Positions 35,001 to 42,941 are shown, counted from the first letter of the stretch. The stretch: DNA of 64,000 nucleotides from Parapedobacter deserti (GCF_042646065.1 NZ_JBHRTA010000009.1:310001-374000); one strand, 5' to 3'. The notes: a model not told the origin generated them from the sequence alone. Numbers and translations: made by a program.

Positions 35001-35254
35001 TTGTTGAAGACGGAAGTTTCATCAAGCTGAGGGAAGTAACGATAAACTATCAATTGCCGGATCGATTGATCGAGAGAACCCCTTTCGAAGGAATCAGCGT
35101 TTCCGCAACGGGTAGAAATCTGTGGATTAAATCGAACTTCAGTTACCTCGATCCAGAAGGGAGTCTGTTCGGTTCCGGCAATGCTCAGGGCTTTTACCAT
35201 GCGGTGACCCCGGGGACCCGGGGAGTAACTTTTGGGTTAAATGTTACATTTTAA
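32099..35254 (+). CDS. SusC/RagA-family TonB-dependent outer-membrane transporter (pair 2)
   Basis: 1051 residues from the ATG at 32099 (MKQTLFIITLGVLLMGSGFA). Its signal peptide and first domain closely resemble those of SusC 1 (AQERRISGRVT). Regulatory-like domain about 22-100, TonB-box-like LSEVVVTALGIQREKRSLGY, plug with IVNALAGKVAGVQI and IRGNSSLTGENQPLFVIDG, then the barrel ending GVTFGLNVTF. No STN domain. Eleven bases separate it from the SusD partner. No enzymes are adjacent, so the substrate is unknown. Confidence 0.93.
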   Translation: MKQTLFIITLGVLLMGSGFAQERRISGRVTASDTGEPLGGVSVVITGSTLGTTTDGEGNYSIAVPSDSKSLTFRFVGYLSNTVELTSTNQINVVLEVDATNLSEVVVTALGIQREKRSLGYSVQDVQSQDIVNSREPNIVNALAGKVAGVQINNSGGQAGSSSRIVIRGNSSLTGENQPLFVIDGIPMDNSVNRGETSESILFNGAGANRAIDIDPNTIENISVLKGAAASALYGSRGAFGVVLITTKRGVRDANRKFPRVSFSSNFAVDNAITDGYQTSYHLGLTPAGGTRPLFRNGLPAELGGYNEDPDGNPQGTTSWGPHKDSVSQAVIDALGGMPTVIDPRKQFYQPAHVWTNSLSISGGGERSNYIITYTNLDQKGVVPNNYFRKNSLTANMTSQLAENFTSSTSVSYTNSMNNRFAEGNNSRSFTYGLNFAPITFDSKQVYQEHGNVTWQAGADAAAGFNNPYWLVDNNAVPSVVDRIIASNELNYDIFPWLKLTNRVGLDTYTDEVSEQVNIGTKGTTNGRMFATLLKSTQLNNDLILSATSDINEDLSFSALVGTNYNDRKFTSRTVRGLNLNIPGFFDISNAATQQAIQSDSRRRIVGIYASGTLEYKNYLFLNVTARNDWSSTLPTGSNSFFYPSASLSWVFSELLDIRDNPYFSYGKLRASYAQAGNDANPYLTMQTYSQANPSDGTRGEIIFPFRGINAFQISSLMASNTLSPEMVTEIEVGTDLRFFRNRMGLEFSYYDKTSNRQILQQEIAASSGFGTRVVNAGEISNRGIEVILSGTPIRTESFSWDVLVNFSRNRYQLKSIAEGVDNIFLGGFTDPQIRADREHGYGVIWSLGWKRNENGVLLVDDDGYPMPADELGPIGNVTPDWLGGIRNTFRYKGLSLSALIDTRQGGDVFNFDLYYTTFYGTAKVTEQRGTYTVWDGIRESDGQPNTTPVLQDQAYFQNFYTQSMEELVEDGSFIKLREVTINYQLPDRLIERTPFEGISVSATGRNLWIKSNFSYLDPEGSLFGSGNAQGFYHAVTPGTRGVTFGLNVTF

Positions 35255-35265
35255 GTATAGCGATC

Positions 35266-36750
35266 ATGAAAATTAAATATATCGTCGTAGCAATCGGGTT
35301 CTTGTTTTCAGCTGCCTTCCTCAGTTGCAACGATAAACTGGATATCAATGTTGATCCCAACGCACCCTCAGATGTGCCGGAAGATTTATTGCTTCCTGCT
35401 GTGTTGTCGAACTTTTCTTTTGAAGTAATCGGTGGATGGGCAGTGCGCAATAGCAGCTTGTGGACTAAGCATTTGGCCAGGGCAGTGCCCGGGCCACACG
35501 AAGGTCACTATCGGTTGACCGCCAATGACGCTAATAACTTCTGGCGTTTTTACTCGTATATCGACGTGATGCAGAATTGCAAGGTATTAATAGAGAAGGC
35601 TACCGAAAACGAGAATTATAATTATAGTGCTATTTCCAAAATCATCTTCGCCTGGAACATGTCGATGATCACTGACCTTTATGGGGACGCGCCACTTTCA
35701 AACGCTTTCCAAGGTACTGATGGCGTGATAAAGCCTTCGTATGATACCCAGGAAGAAATCTATCGCCAAATTCAGCAGCTACTTGACGAGTCAATTGAAG
35801 AGATCAGCAGGGAAATCGGCGAAATACCGGGAAGCGATGATTTCGTTTATGGAGGAAACATGGATAATTGGCAACGTCTCGCCCGCACCTTGAAAGCGAG
35901 GTTTTACCTCAGACTCTCCAATGCTCCGGGATACGATGCTGCAACGCAAGCAGAACTTGCTCTGCAGGCGCTCAATGATGGTGCCATCACGGCGGCGTCA
36001 GTGCCTTCATATGGATATGTCGACGAAGCCGGTGCTGAAAATCCGTGGTACCAATTTGCTATAGACGGGAAATGGGATAATCGAGACAGGCCTTCGCTGT
36101 TTTATGTCAATATGTTATTAGATACCGAGGATCCGCGCATCGCGTATCAGATAAGCCAGGTAACGTCTGGTGATAATGAAGGTGAGTATGTCGGCGTAAC
36201 CAATAACCCGACACCTTCGCCGATCGCCAATTATTCGCAGATTCACAGTTTTTATAGTGCGGCAGATGCTCCTCTCTATTGGATGGTGTATGCCGAAGTT
36301 CCATTCATGCGTGCAGAAGCTGAATTCCTCAGGGCTGGAGAAATGGTAAATCAGTCGGTGATAGACGCTTATGAGGAGGGGATCGTTGCGTCGATGGAGT
36401 TTTATGGGATTAATAGTACTGATTATAGCGGTTATCTGGCTGACAATGCGTTAAGCAGTGCTGCTGGCACCGCCTACGAACAAATCATGACTCAAAAGTA
36501 TATTGCTAACTATTTGCAATTGGAGGCCTATAACGATTTCCGTAGAACAGGGTATCCGGAGCTGCCCGTTAACGCTGAGCTGTACCCTGGAGCGACAAAC
36601 TTGGATACCGCGCCAGAGTTGGATATTATACCACTCCGTTTGCCGTACCCGTCTTCGGAAAGACAGTATAATCCCGAAAATATCCCCGCTAACATTCCTG
36701 CGGGGTATCAGCAAGCTATGGTTATCCCGGTATGGTGGGATAACGATTAG
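35266..36750 (+). CDS. SusD-like (SusD/RagB type 2) nutrient-binding lipoprotein (pair 2)
   Basis: 494 residues. Signal MKIKYIVVAIGFLFSAAFLS with lipobox LSCN. It belongs to the SusD-like_2 type that starts LDINVDPNAPSDVPEDLLLP. TPR-like helices include KIIFAWNMSMITDLYGDAPL and WQRLARTLKARFYLRLS. The end has YIANYLQLEAYNDFRRTGYP and ERQYNPENIPA, both typical. It binds the ligand above SusC 2. A bidirectional terminator separates it from the convergent rplI. Confidence 0.93.
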   Translation: MKIKYIVVAIGFLFSAAFLSCNDKLDINVDPNAPSDVPEDLLLPAVLSNFSFEVIGGWAVRNSSLWTKHLARAVPGPHEGHYRLTANDANNFWRFYSYIDVMQNCKVLIEKATENENYNYSAISKIIFAWNMSMITDLYGDAPLSNAFQGTDGVIKPSYDTQEEIYRQIQQLLDESIEEISREIGEIPGSDDFVYGGNMDNWQRLARTLKARFYLRLSNAPGYDAATQAELALQALNDGAITAASVPSYGYVDEAGAENPWYQFAIDGKWDNRDRPSLFYVNMLLDTEDPRIAYQISQVTSGDNEGEYVGVTNNPTPSPIANYSQIHSFYSAADAPLYWMVYAEVPFMRAEAEFLRAGEMVNQSVIDAYEEGIVASMEFYGINSTDYSGYLADNALSSAAGTAYEQIMTQKYIANYLQLEAYNDFRRTGYPELPVNAELYPGATNLDTAPELDIIPLRLPYPSSERQYNPENIPANIPAGYQQAMVIPVWWDND

Positions 36751-36790
36751 CGCACCGAGGTTCAGCCATTGGCGTAAGATGGAATATAAA

Positions 36791-36825
36791 AAAAGAGGAT
36801 GCCTATGCAGACATCCTCTTTTTTT
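36791..36825. terminator. Bidirectional terminator between SusD 2 and rplI
   Basis: AAGAGGATG (36793-36801) pairs with CATCCTCTT (36812-36820), with an A run on the left and a T run on the right, serving both convergent units. Confidence 0.85.
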
Positions 36826-36843
36826 GATAAAAGAAACGGGGCC

Positions 36844-37287
36844 TTACTCAGCCACCACTTCGAAAGGCACCTGTACCTTAACCTCTTTGTGAAGGTTTAG
36901 GTTGGCTAAGTACTCGCCAATTACCTTGGGGTCGTTTTCGAACGTGATACGCCGGCGATCAACCTCAAAGCCTTCTTTTTTGAGGGCTTCGGCAATTTGG
37001 ATACTGTTTACCGATCCGAATATTTTGCCACTTTCACCGGCTTTAGCACCGATAGTCAATTTAACACCTTCCAGCTTAGCAGCCAGTTCGGTGGCATCCT
37101 TCTTGATCTTATCTTGTTTGAATTGCGCCTGGCGTATGTTTTCGGCCAGCACTTTCTTGGCAGACTCGGTAGCCAGTACAGCAAGTCCCTGAGGAATCAG
37201 GTAGTTGCGCCCGAAACCGGGTTTTACGGTGACAATATCGTCCTTTTCGCCAAGTTTCTTGATATCTTGTACTAAGATTACTTCCAT
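36844..37287 (-). CDS. rplI: 50S ribosomal protein L9
   Basis: 147 residues. The L9 N-terminal domain MEVILVQDIKKLGEKDDIVT with GFGRNYLIPQGLAVLAT, connecting helix and C-terminal domain (GKIFGSVNSIQIAEALKKEG, KVQVPFEVVAE). Third gene of the rpsF-rpsR-rplI operon. Confidence 0.97.
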   Translation of the reverse strand: MEVILVQDIKKLGEKDDIVTVKPGFGRNYLIPQGLAVLATESAKKVLAENIRQAQFKQDKIKKDATELAAKLEGVKLTIGAKAGESGKIFGSVNSIQIAEALKKEGFEVDRRRITFENDPKVIGEYLANLNLHKEVKVQVPFEVVAE

Positions 37288-37300
37288 GTCGTTTACCTCC

Positions 37301-37564
37301 CTATTTTAGTGAATCAGCAACATAAGGCAACAGACCGATATGACGGGCGCGTTTTACAGCCTGAGCAACTTTGCGCTGGAACTTCAATGAAGTGCCCGTA
37401 AGGCGGCGCGGCAATACCTTGCCCTGGTCATTGACGAACTTCAAGAGGAAGTTGGCGTCTTTGTAATCGATGTATTTGATGCCGTTTTTCTTAAAGCGGC
37501 AGTATTTCTTACGGGTGTCCTCCACCTTGGGAGCGGTCACGTACTGAATTTGTTCGTTTGCCAT
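37301..37564 (-). CDS. rpsR: 30S ribosomal protein S18
   Basis: 87 residues. Motifs: CRFKKNGIKYIDYKDANFL, RRLTGTSLKFQRKVAQAVKR and RHIGLLPYVADSLK. Its ATG overlaps the rpsF stop by one base (TAATG), indicating translational coupling. S6 and S18 bind each other on the 30S platform. Confidence 0.97.
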   Translation of the reverse strand: MANEQIQYVTAPKVEDTRKKYCRFKKNGIKYIDYKDANFLLKFVNDQGKVLPRRLTGTSLKFQRKVAQAVKRARHIGLLPYVADSLK

Positions 37565-37935
37565 TATTCTGCTACCTCCGCTGCTTTAGGCGCTTCGGCC
37601 TTTTTGTTGAAAGCACCACTGCGCTTTTTCTCGTTGTAGGCAATGGCATGTTTATCTAATCTCACAGTCAGGAAACGCATAACACGCTCATCGCGCTTGT
37701 ATTCAATTTCCAGTTTACTGATTAATTCACCGGGAGCCTTGAATTCGATGAGGTGATAGAATCCGGTTGTTTTTTTCTCAATCGGATACGCAAGTTTTTT
37801 CAAACCCCAATTGTCCTCATGGACAATTTCGGCTCCGCCTTCTTTAAGGATATCCCTGAATTTGGCAATGGCCTCCTTTGAAACATCCTCAGAAAGCAAC
37901 GGGGTAAGAATGATGACGGTTTCGTACTGTTGCAT
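37564..37935 (-). CDS. rpsF: 30S ribosomal protein S6
   Basis: 123 residues: MQQYETVIILTPLLSEDVSK, NWGLKKLAYPIEKKTTGFYH and RVMRFLTVRLDKHA. The C-terminal tail NKKAEAPKAAEVAE is Lys/Ala/Glu-rich and ends in Glu, the kind of end RimK extends in E. coli. RimK and a RimB-like protein are encoded at 8.1-9.5 kb in this window. First gene of its operon, driven by a perfect consensus promoter. Confidence 0.97.
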   Translation of the reverse strand: MQQYETVIILTPLLSEDVSKEAIAKFRDILKEGGAEIVHEDNWGLKKLAYPIEKKTTGFYHLIEFKAPGELISKLEIEYKRDERVMRFLTVRLDKHAIAYNEKKRSGAFNKKAEAPKAAEVAE

Positions 37936-37987
37936 ACTTTCCTTAAAAATGTAAATTAATTAATCGTTACCGTTATGAAACGGGCTG

Positions 37988-38018
37988 CAAATTTATACAT
38001 AATCTTTGGATTCTCAAA
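37988..38018 (-). promoter_or_regulatory. Consensus promoter for rpsF operon
   Basis: On the minus strand TTTG (38018-38015), 19 bases, TAAATTTG (37995-37988): an exact TTTG-N19-TAnnTTTG. It overlaps the divergent rplU promoter by 14 bases. Confidence 0.8.
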
Positions 38019-38035
38019 ATAAAGCGTTACCTTTG
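38005..38035 (+). promoter_or_regulatory. Consensus promoter for rplU-rpmA
   Basis: TTTG (38005-38008), 19 bases, TACCTTTG (38028-38035): an exact match. It leaves a leader of about 40 bases before rplU. Its -33 half lies inside the rpsF promoter, so the two may compete for polymerase. Confidence 0.8.
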
Positions 38036-38081
38036 CGCTTCGAAATTCAAAAGAAAAAATTATTAAATTAATCCATTAACA

Positions 38082-38393
38082 ATGTACGCAATAGTAAATA
38101 TAGCCGGACAGCAATTTAAAGTTGCAAAAGACCAGCAGCTCTTTGTGCACCGTTTGCAAGGAGATGAGGGCGCTAGTATTGAATTTGACAACGTATTGTT
38201 AGCAGAAGATGGCGGTAAATTTACCGTTGGCGCGCCAACATTACAAGGAGCGAAGGTTTCGGCTAAAATCTTGTCACATTTGAAGGGCGACAAGGTAATC
38301 GTTTTCAAGAAGAAACGCCGTAAAGGCTACAAAAAGAAAAATGGCCACCGCCAACAGTTTACAAAAATTGAGATCACCGGAATCGCATTATAA
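38082..38393 (+). CDS. rplU: 50S ribosomal protein L21
   Basis: 103 residues: MYAIVNIAGQQFKVAKDQQL, GGKFTVGAPTLQGAKVSAKI and FKKKRRKGYKKKNGHRQQFT are typical for L21. First gene of rplU-rpmA. Confidence 0.97.
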   Translation: MYAIVNIAGQQFKVAKDQQLFVHRLQGDEGASIEFDNVLLAEDGGKFTVGAPTLQGAKVSAKILSHLKGDKVIVFKKKRRKGYKKKNGHRQQFTKIEITGIAL

Positions 38394-38438
38394 ATTAAAT
38401 AGTTTACTAGGCATTGCCTTAAAAACATATAATAAGAC

Positions 38439-38879
38439 ATGGCACATAAAAAAGGTGCAGGTAGTTCTAAGAACGGCCGTGAGTCACACAGCAAACGTTT
38501 AGGGGTAAAAATATTCGGCGGCCAGCATGCGATTGCCGGTAATATAATCGTTCGCCAGCGTGGTACGAAACACCATCCGGACGTAAACGTAGGTATCGGA
38601 AAGGACCATACCTTGTTTGCACTCGTAGATGGTAAAGTGGTATTCCGCAAGAAAGCCAACAACAAATCGTTTGTTTCGGTGCTGCCGGTTGCTGTTGAAA
38701 AAGCGGACGCTGGAAAGAACGGATCGCCAAAAACATCGGAAGCGAAGGCGGAACCAGTCGCGGACGTGAAAGCAGAGGCGGCTGTGGATGAGAAGCCTGC
38801 TAAAGCGGCAAAGAAAGCAAAAACTGCTGACGCAGCAAAGGAGACCGAAGGAACCGGAGCTGAAGAGCAGGCCTCATAA
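38439..38879 (+). CDS. rpmA: 50S ribosomal protein L27 with long low-complexity C-terminal tail
   Basis: The core is normal: MAHKKGAGSSKNGRESHSKR at the N-terminus, without the cleavable extension seen in Firmicutes, then GGQHAIAGNIIVRQRGTKHH, to about residue 88. Usual L27 is about 85-90 residues; this one has 146. The extra 58 or so residues are rich in Lys, Ala, Glu and Asp (for example DEKPAKAAKKAKTADAAKE) and have no predicted fold. The tail is in the same frame with no internal stop and is followed by a good terminator, so it is probably real. Confidence 0.93.
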   Translation: MAHKKGAGSSKNGRESHSKRLGVKIFGGQHAIAGNIIVRQRGTKHHPDVNVGIGKDHTLFALVDGKVVFRKKANNKSFVSVLPVAVEKADAGKNGSPKTSEAKAEPVADVKAEAAVDEKPAKAAKKAKTADAAKETEGTGAEEQAS

Positions 38880-38900
38880 GGTAGTAAGACACGATGAATG

Positions 38901-38936
38901 AAAAAAGCCGCAGGCAATTTGCCTGTGGCTTTTTTT
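38901..38936 (+). terminator. Terminator after rpmA
   Basis: AAAAAAGCCGCAGGC pairs with GCCTGTGGCTTTTTT, loop AATTT, then a T run. The A/T flanks also serve the convergent ABC exporter gene. Confidence 0.85.
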
Positions 38937-38956
38937 ATGAAATCTCTGGCACACTC

Positions 38957-40741
38957 TCATACGGCTTCTTCCAGCAATTGCTTTTCATGCAACTCGTAAT
39001 AGCTTCCCCTCAAGGCCAGCAGTTTTTCATGGGTTCCTTCTTCGATGACAGAACCCTGGTCCAGTACGATGATGTGGTCAGCATTCTTGATCGTGGATAC
39101 ACGGTGTGCGATGAAAATGGTGCTTTTGCCCTGCATGGCAATACTTAGGTTGCGGAGAATCTCTTCTTCTGTCTTGGTATCCACGGCAGATAAGCAGTCG
39201 TCGAAAATCAAGATCTGTGGCTCCTTGATAAGTGCCCGCGCGATGGATATCCGCTGTTTCTGGCCTCCCGACAGGGTGATTCCCCGCTCACCGACAAATG
39301 TTTCGAACCCTTTTTCAAATGAAGCAATATTATCGTGTACCGCTGCCTTTCTGGAGGCTTCTTCCACGCGGTCCATGTCGGCTACATCCAAACCAAAGGC
39401 AATGTTGTTCGCAATGGTGTCCGAGAATAGAAAGACATCCTGGGGCACAAAACCGACCTGGCTCCTGAACGATTGCAAAGGAAGCCGTCTGATGTCCCTA
39501 CCGTCTATGCTGATAGTTCCGGTTTGCGCATCATACATCCGCAGTAGCAGGTTTGCCAGGGTTGACTTGCCCGAACCGGTCTTTCCAACGATGGCGAGCA
39601 CCGTTCCTGGCTTTACTTCAAAAGAAACATTGGTGAGGGCTTGAATGCCGGTGTCGGGATAGGTGAAACTGACATTGTCAAAGCGTATATGCCCACGAAT
39701 TTTAACATCCTCATGTACCGCAGGCGATTGAATTTCCGGCTGGGTGCGCAGAAACTCGTTGATGCGTTTTTGTGACGCAGCAGCCCGCTGAATCAACGAT
39801 GTCACCCAAGCCAAGGCCATGGCCGGGAAGGTCAGCTGGTTGACATAAATAATAAACTCTGCAATGTTGCCAGAGGTGATCGTGCCTTTTGCCACCTCCA
39901 ATCCGCCCACATACACTGTGATGACGGTACTTAACCCGATAAGCAACAGAATAAGGGGAAAAAAAACGGCCTCAGTTTTCACCAATGCGAGCGATGCTTG
40001 CCGGTAAATGTTGCTCTCGTCCTTAAAGCGCTTCATTTTATCGGCTTCCTGGTTGTATGTCTTGATCACCCGAATACCCGAAAAAGTTTCTTGTACAAAT
40101 GACGATAACGTAGAGAGCTGCTGTTGTATACGTTCGCCGCGGCGGTTGATCATTTTGTTGACGACCAACAGGATGGCTGATAATATCGGTATTGGCATCA
40201 GCGCATAAAGCGCCAGCGTGGGGTTTACGCTCACCATCGCAGCGATTACCATAATGGACAGTACAGCGGTATTGATGGAATACATGATGGCTGGGCCGAG
40301 ATATGAGCGTACCCGGTTCACGTCTTCCGTTACCCGGTTCATCAGGTCGCCGGTATTATTCCTGCGATAGAATGCCATATCCAATCGCTGATAGTGGGTG
40401 TAGATCTCATTCTTAAGATCATATTCGATGTGTCTGGATGTCAGAATGATGGTCTGGCGCATCAGGAACAGGAACAGCCCGCGGATGAGGGCAAGGACCA
40501 GTACCAGTGAGCCGAACAGCAGCAGGCTGGATCCAAAGACGCTGTATACCAACTGTTGCCGTTCGAAGCCATCGAAGAGCCTATACATGCTGATATTCTC
40601 CTTCACCAAATCGAAGGCTATACGGATTACCTGAGCCGGCAAAACGCCGAAGTAGTTGGATATGATGACAAAAATGACGCCCGGAATCATCCGCCAGCGG
40701 TACTTATAAAAATATTTGTTGAGGTGTGCGAGGTGTTTCAT
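38957..40741 (-). CDS. ABC exporter, fused membrane and ATPase domains (MsbA/MdlA-like)
   Basis: 594 residues from the ATG at 40741 (MKHLAHLNKYFYKYRWRM). The N-terminal six-helix exporter domain covers about 1-320. The ATPase domain has Walker A GKTGSGKSTLANLLL, the Q loop in QVGFVPQDVFLFSD, signature LSGGQKQRISIARAL, Walker B ILIFDDCLSAVD and the H loop in FIAHRVSTI. The residue after Walker B is Asp instead of the catalytic Glu, as in one half of heterodimeric exporters such as MdlA. The start is supported by a -7 box at 40782-40775. The exported substrate (lipid, peptide or drug) is not determinable. Confidence 0.9.
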   Translation of the reverse strand: MKHLAHLNKYFYKYRWRMIPGVIFVIISNYFGVLPAQVIRIAFDLVKENISMYRLFDGFERQQLVYSVFGSSLLLFGSLVLVLALIRGLFLFLMRQTIILTSRHIEYDLKNEIYTHYQRLDMAFYRRNNTGDLMNRVTEDVNRVRSYLGPAIMYSINTAVLSIMVIAAMVSVNPTLALYALMPIPILSAILLVVNKMINRRGERIQQQLSTLSSFVQETFSGIRVIKTYNQEADKMKRFKDESNIYRQASLALVKTEAVFFPLILLLIGLSTVITVYVGGLEVAKGTITSGNIAEFIIYVNQLTFPAMALAWVTSLIQRAAASQKRINEFLRTQPEIQSPAVHEDVKIRGHIRFDNVSFTYPDTGIQALTNVSFEVKPGTVLAIVGKTGSGKSTLANLLLRMYDAQTGTISIDGRDIRRLPLQSFRSQVGFVPQDVFLFSDTIANNIAFGLDVADMDRVEEASRKAAVHDNIASFEKGFETFVGERGITLSGGQKQRISIARALIKEPQILIFDDCLSAVDTKTEEEILRNLSIAMQGKSTIFIAHRVSTIKNADHIIVLDQGSVIEEGTHEKLLALRGSYYELHEKQLLEEAV

Positions 40742-40774
40742 TTTTGGCGCCGCGATGTGCAATATGACAGCAGG

Positions 40775-40782
40775 CAAAAATA
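40775..40782 (-). promoter_or_regulatory. -7 box for the ABC exporter
   Basis: TATTTTTG on the minus strand fits TAnnTTTG, 33 bases before the ATG at 40741. It rules against the in-frame start at 40777. Confidence 0.45.
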
Positions 40783-40824
40783 CGAAATGTTTGGCGGCAT
40801 TGGTTATATGCGTAAATTTTTTGC

Positions 40825-40832
40825 TAAGTTTG
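40825..40832 (+). promoter_or_regulatory. -7 box for the Leu/Glu dehydrogenase-like gene
   Basis: TAAGTTTG fits TAnnTTTG, 34 bases before the ATG at 40867. A TTG lies upstream at 22 rather than 19 bases. Confidence 0.45.
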
Positions 40833-40866
40833 CCCCCATATAGCAGATTACGATTGAGATAATTCT

Positions 40867-41946
40867 ATGCCCGTACCTACCAGCGATAATTCGTCATTTA
40901 AATTGATGGCTCAATTCGGCCATCAGAAGCTTGTTTTCTGCAGTGACGTTGCCGTAGGTCTGCAAGCCATCATCGCGGTACACGACACCACACTCGGCCC
41001 GGCAATAGGGGGGGTAAGGATGCTTCCCTATCAAAGTACCGAAGAGGCTATAGACGATGTATTGCGACTATCCAGGGGAATGACGTATAAGGCTGCAGTA
41101 TCCGGTGTCAACCTGGGTGGAGGCAATGCCGCAATTATTGGCGACCATCGCACGCAGAAAAGCGAAGTGTTGCTGCGCCGGTTCGGACAGTTTGTCGCGC
41201 AGCTGAGCGGCACGTTTATCGCATCGCTGGATATCGGTACCACCCCAAAAGACATGGAGTACCTGCGCATGGAAACCAAGCACGCAGTGGGCTTGCCCAA
41301 ATCACTGGGAGGAAGCGGGGACTCCGCTCCGTTTACCGCAAAAGGTGTATATTATGGGATAAAGGCTTCTCTAAAGGAACTATATGGCAATGACAGCCTG
41401 GCGGGTCGGACCATAGCCGTTCAGGGTGCCGGCAATGTGGGTGAACAGCTGATTGCACTGCTGCGTGAGGAGAACGCCAAAGTGTACGTGAGCGATATCG
41501 TTGAAGAGCGGCTGGTGGAGGTAGCCAATAAATACAAAGCCGTAGCGGTGCCCAACAACAATATCTATGAATTGGAAGTAGATGTCTATTCCCCGTGCGC
41601 CCTTGGCGGTACGGTCAATAGCGATACCATTTCCAAAATGAGATGCCGTATCATCGCTGGGTCGGCAAACAACCAACTGCGCGATGAGGAGGAAGACGGG
41701 AGGCTGCTGATGGATAAGAAAATCCTTTATGCACCGGATTACCTGATTAATGCCGGCGGGCTGATCAGCTGCTATTCTGAAATCGCAGGATATAGTGCAA
41801 TGCGCACCGCAGCGTTGACGGAAAACATTTATGAGGCAACACGGTCCGTACTTCGCAAATCGGAAGCCGAAAACGTAGCCTCGTACAAGGCGGCGAATCA
41901 GATCGCAGAAACGCGGATCGCGGATATGCGAAAAATTAAGCAATAA
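40867..41946 (+). CDS. Leu/Glu/Phe/Val dehydrogenase family protein, catalytic Lys replaced
   Basis: 359 residues with the fold of leucine dehydrogenase, which oxidatively deaminates branched-chain amino acids with NAD. Conserved: GPAIGGVRMLPY, GMTYKAAVSGVNLGGG (Lys75, substrate carboxylate), ASLDIGTT (Asp122), the Rossmann motif IAVQGAGNVGEQL and ILYAPDYLINAGGLI. Twelve residues after Lys75 the family has the catalytic Lys (G-G-G-K); here it is Asn87 in GGGNAAIIGDH. The codon is AAT, so a single-base change from AAA or AAG would explain it. Activity may be lost or altered. nusB follows 47 bases later. Confidence 0.85.
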   Translation: MPVPTSDNSSFKLMAQFGHQKLVFCSDVAVGLQAIIAVHDTTLGPAIGGVRMLPYQSTEEAIDDVLRLSRGMTYKAAVSGVNLGGGNAAIIGDHRTQKSEVLLRRFGQFVAQLSGTFIASLDIGTTPKDMEYLRMETKHAVGLPKSLGGSGDSAPFTAKGVYYGIKASLKELYGNDSLAGRTIAVQGAGNVGEQLIALLREENAKVYVSDIVEERLVEVANKYKAVAVPNNNIYELEVDVYSPCALGGTVNSDTISKMRCRIIAGSANNQLRDEEEDGRLLMDKKILYAPDYLINAGGLISCYSEIAGYSAMRTAALTENIYEATRSVLRKSEAENVASYKAANQIAETRIADMRKIKQ

Positions 41947-41993
41947 AGCAAGATAAGTATCGGTGTTTTCACCCAATCGTTCTTTACATCATT

Positions 41994-42941
41994 ATGCTAA
42001 ATAGAAGGCACCTTCGGGTCAAAGTATTACAGACGCTGTACGCATATCAGCTGTCGGAAGATAAAACGGTCAACAAGTTTGAGAAAGTATTGCTGAAAAG
42101 CGTGGACCAGGTGAACGAGATGTATATTTGGGCGTTGAATCTGCTGGATGAAGTGTCTGACTATGTGCGGATCGATGCAGATGATCGGGCGAATAAATTT
42201 CTGCCAACTGCCGCGGACCTGTCACCCAATACCCGGTTGTACAACAATACATTCGTGGAGCTGCTGCGCCAAAATGAAAAGTATAAAGCCGGTGTAAAGC
42301 AGTACAAGGTGTCTTGGAGTTTCGATCCGGAAATTGTACGCCTGGTTTTCTCGCAATTGAGGGACAGCGAGGCATATGCTGATTACCTGAATGGGGACGA
42401 CCGATCGGTCAACGCTGAAAAGGACATTGTTAAGTTCATTTTCAAAAAGATTATCTTGAAATCTCCGGCTATCGAGCAGGTTTTTGAGGAGAAATTCATC
42501 AGCTGGCCCGTAGACAAGGAAGTGCTTCAGGCGCTGGTCGCAAAAACGTTTAAAAATTTTACGAGCGGGAACCCAGCCGAAAACCAACTCGCGGATCTGA
42601 CACCCAACTGGCCGGAAGACAGGGTGTTCATTCTGGATCTGCTGACAAACTCAATACGTTATGCAGATGAGTACCAGCGGCTGATTAGCTTGAAAACCAA
42701 GAATTGGGAAAGTGACCGGATCGCGCTGCTTGACAATATCCTGATGCGGATGGCGATTTGTGAATTACTGAATTTCCCGACGATACCGGTAAAAGTGACG
42801 ATCAATGAATACATCGAAATTTCGAAAGTGTTTAGTACCGCAAAAAGCAATACGTTTATCAATGGGATTCTGGATAAGATCTTAGGTGAATTGCAGGCGT
42901 CGGGCAGGATACGCAAACAGGGGCGGGGATTGATGCAATAA
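41994..42941 (+). CDS. nusB: Transcription antitermination protein NusB (long form)
   Basis: 315 residues, the extended Bacteroidota NusB; the canonical domain is the C-terminal third (LLTNSIRYADEYQRLISLK, RIALLDNILMRMAICELLNF, VKVTINEYIEISKVFSTAKS, TFINGILDKIL). The N-terminus MLNRRHLRVKVLQTLYAYQL is also typical. NusB with NusE binds boxA in rRNA operons. A weak terminator follows, then DUF1573-yajC-YbbR-coaE. Confidence 0.92.
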   Translation: MLNRRHLRVKVLQTLYAYQLSEDKTVNKFEKVLLKSVDQVNEMYIWALNLLDEVSDYVRIDADDRANKFLPTAADLSPNTRLYNNTFVELLRQNEKYKAGVKQYKVSWSFDPEIVRLVFSQLRDSEAYADYLNGDDRSVNAEKDIVKFIFKKIILKSPAIEQVFEEKFISWPVDKEVLQALVAKTFKNFTSGNPAENQLADLTPNWPEDRVFILDLLTNSIRYADEYQRLISLKTKNWESDRIALLDNILMRMAICELLNFPTIPVKVTINEYIEISKVFSTAKSNTFINGILDKILGELQASGRIRKQGRGLMQ

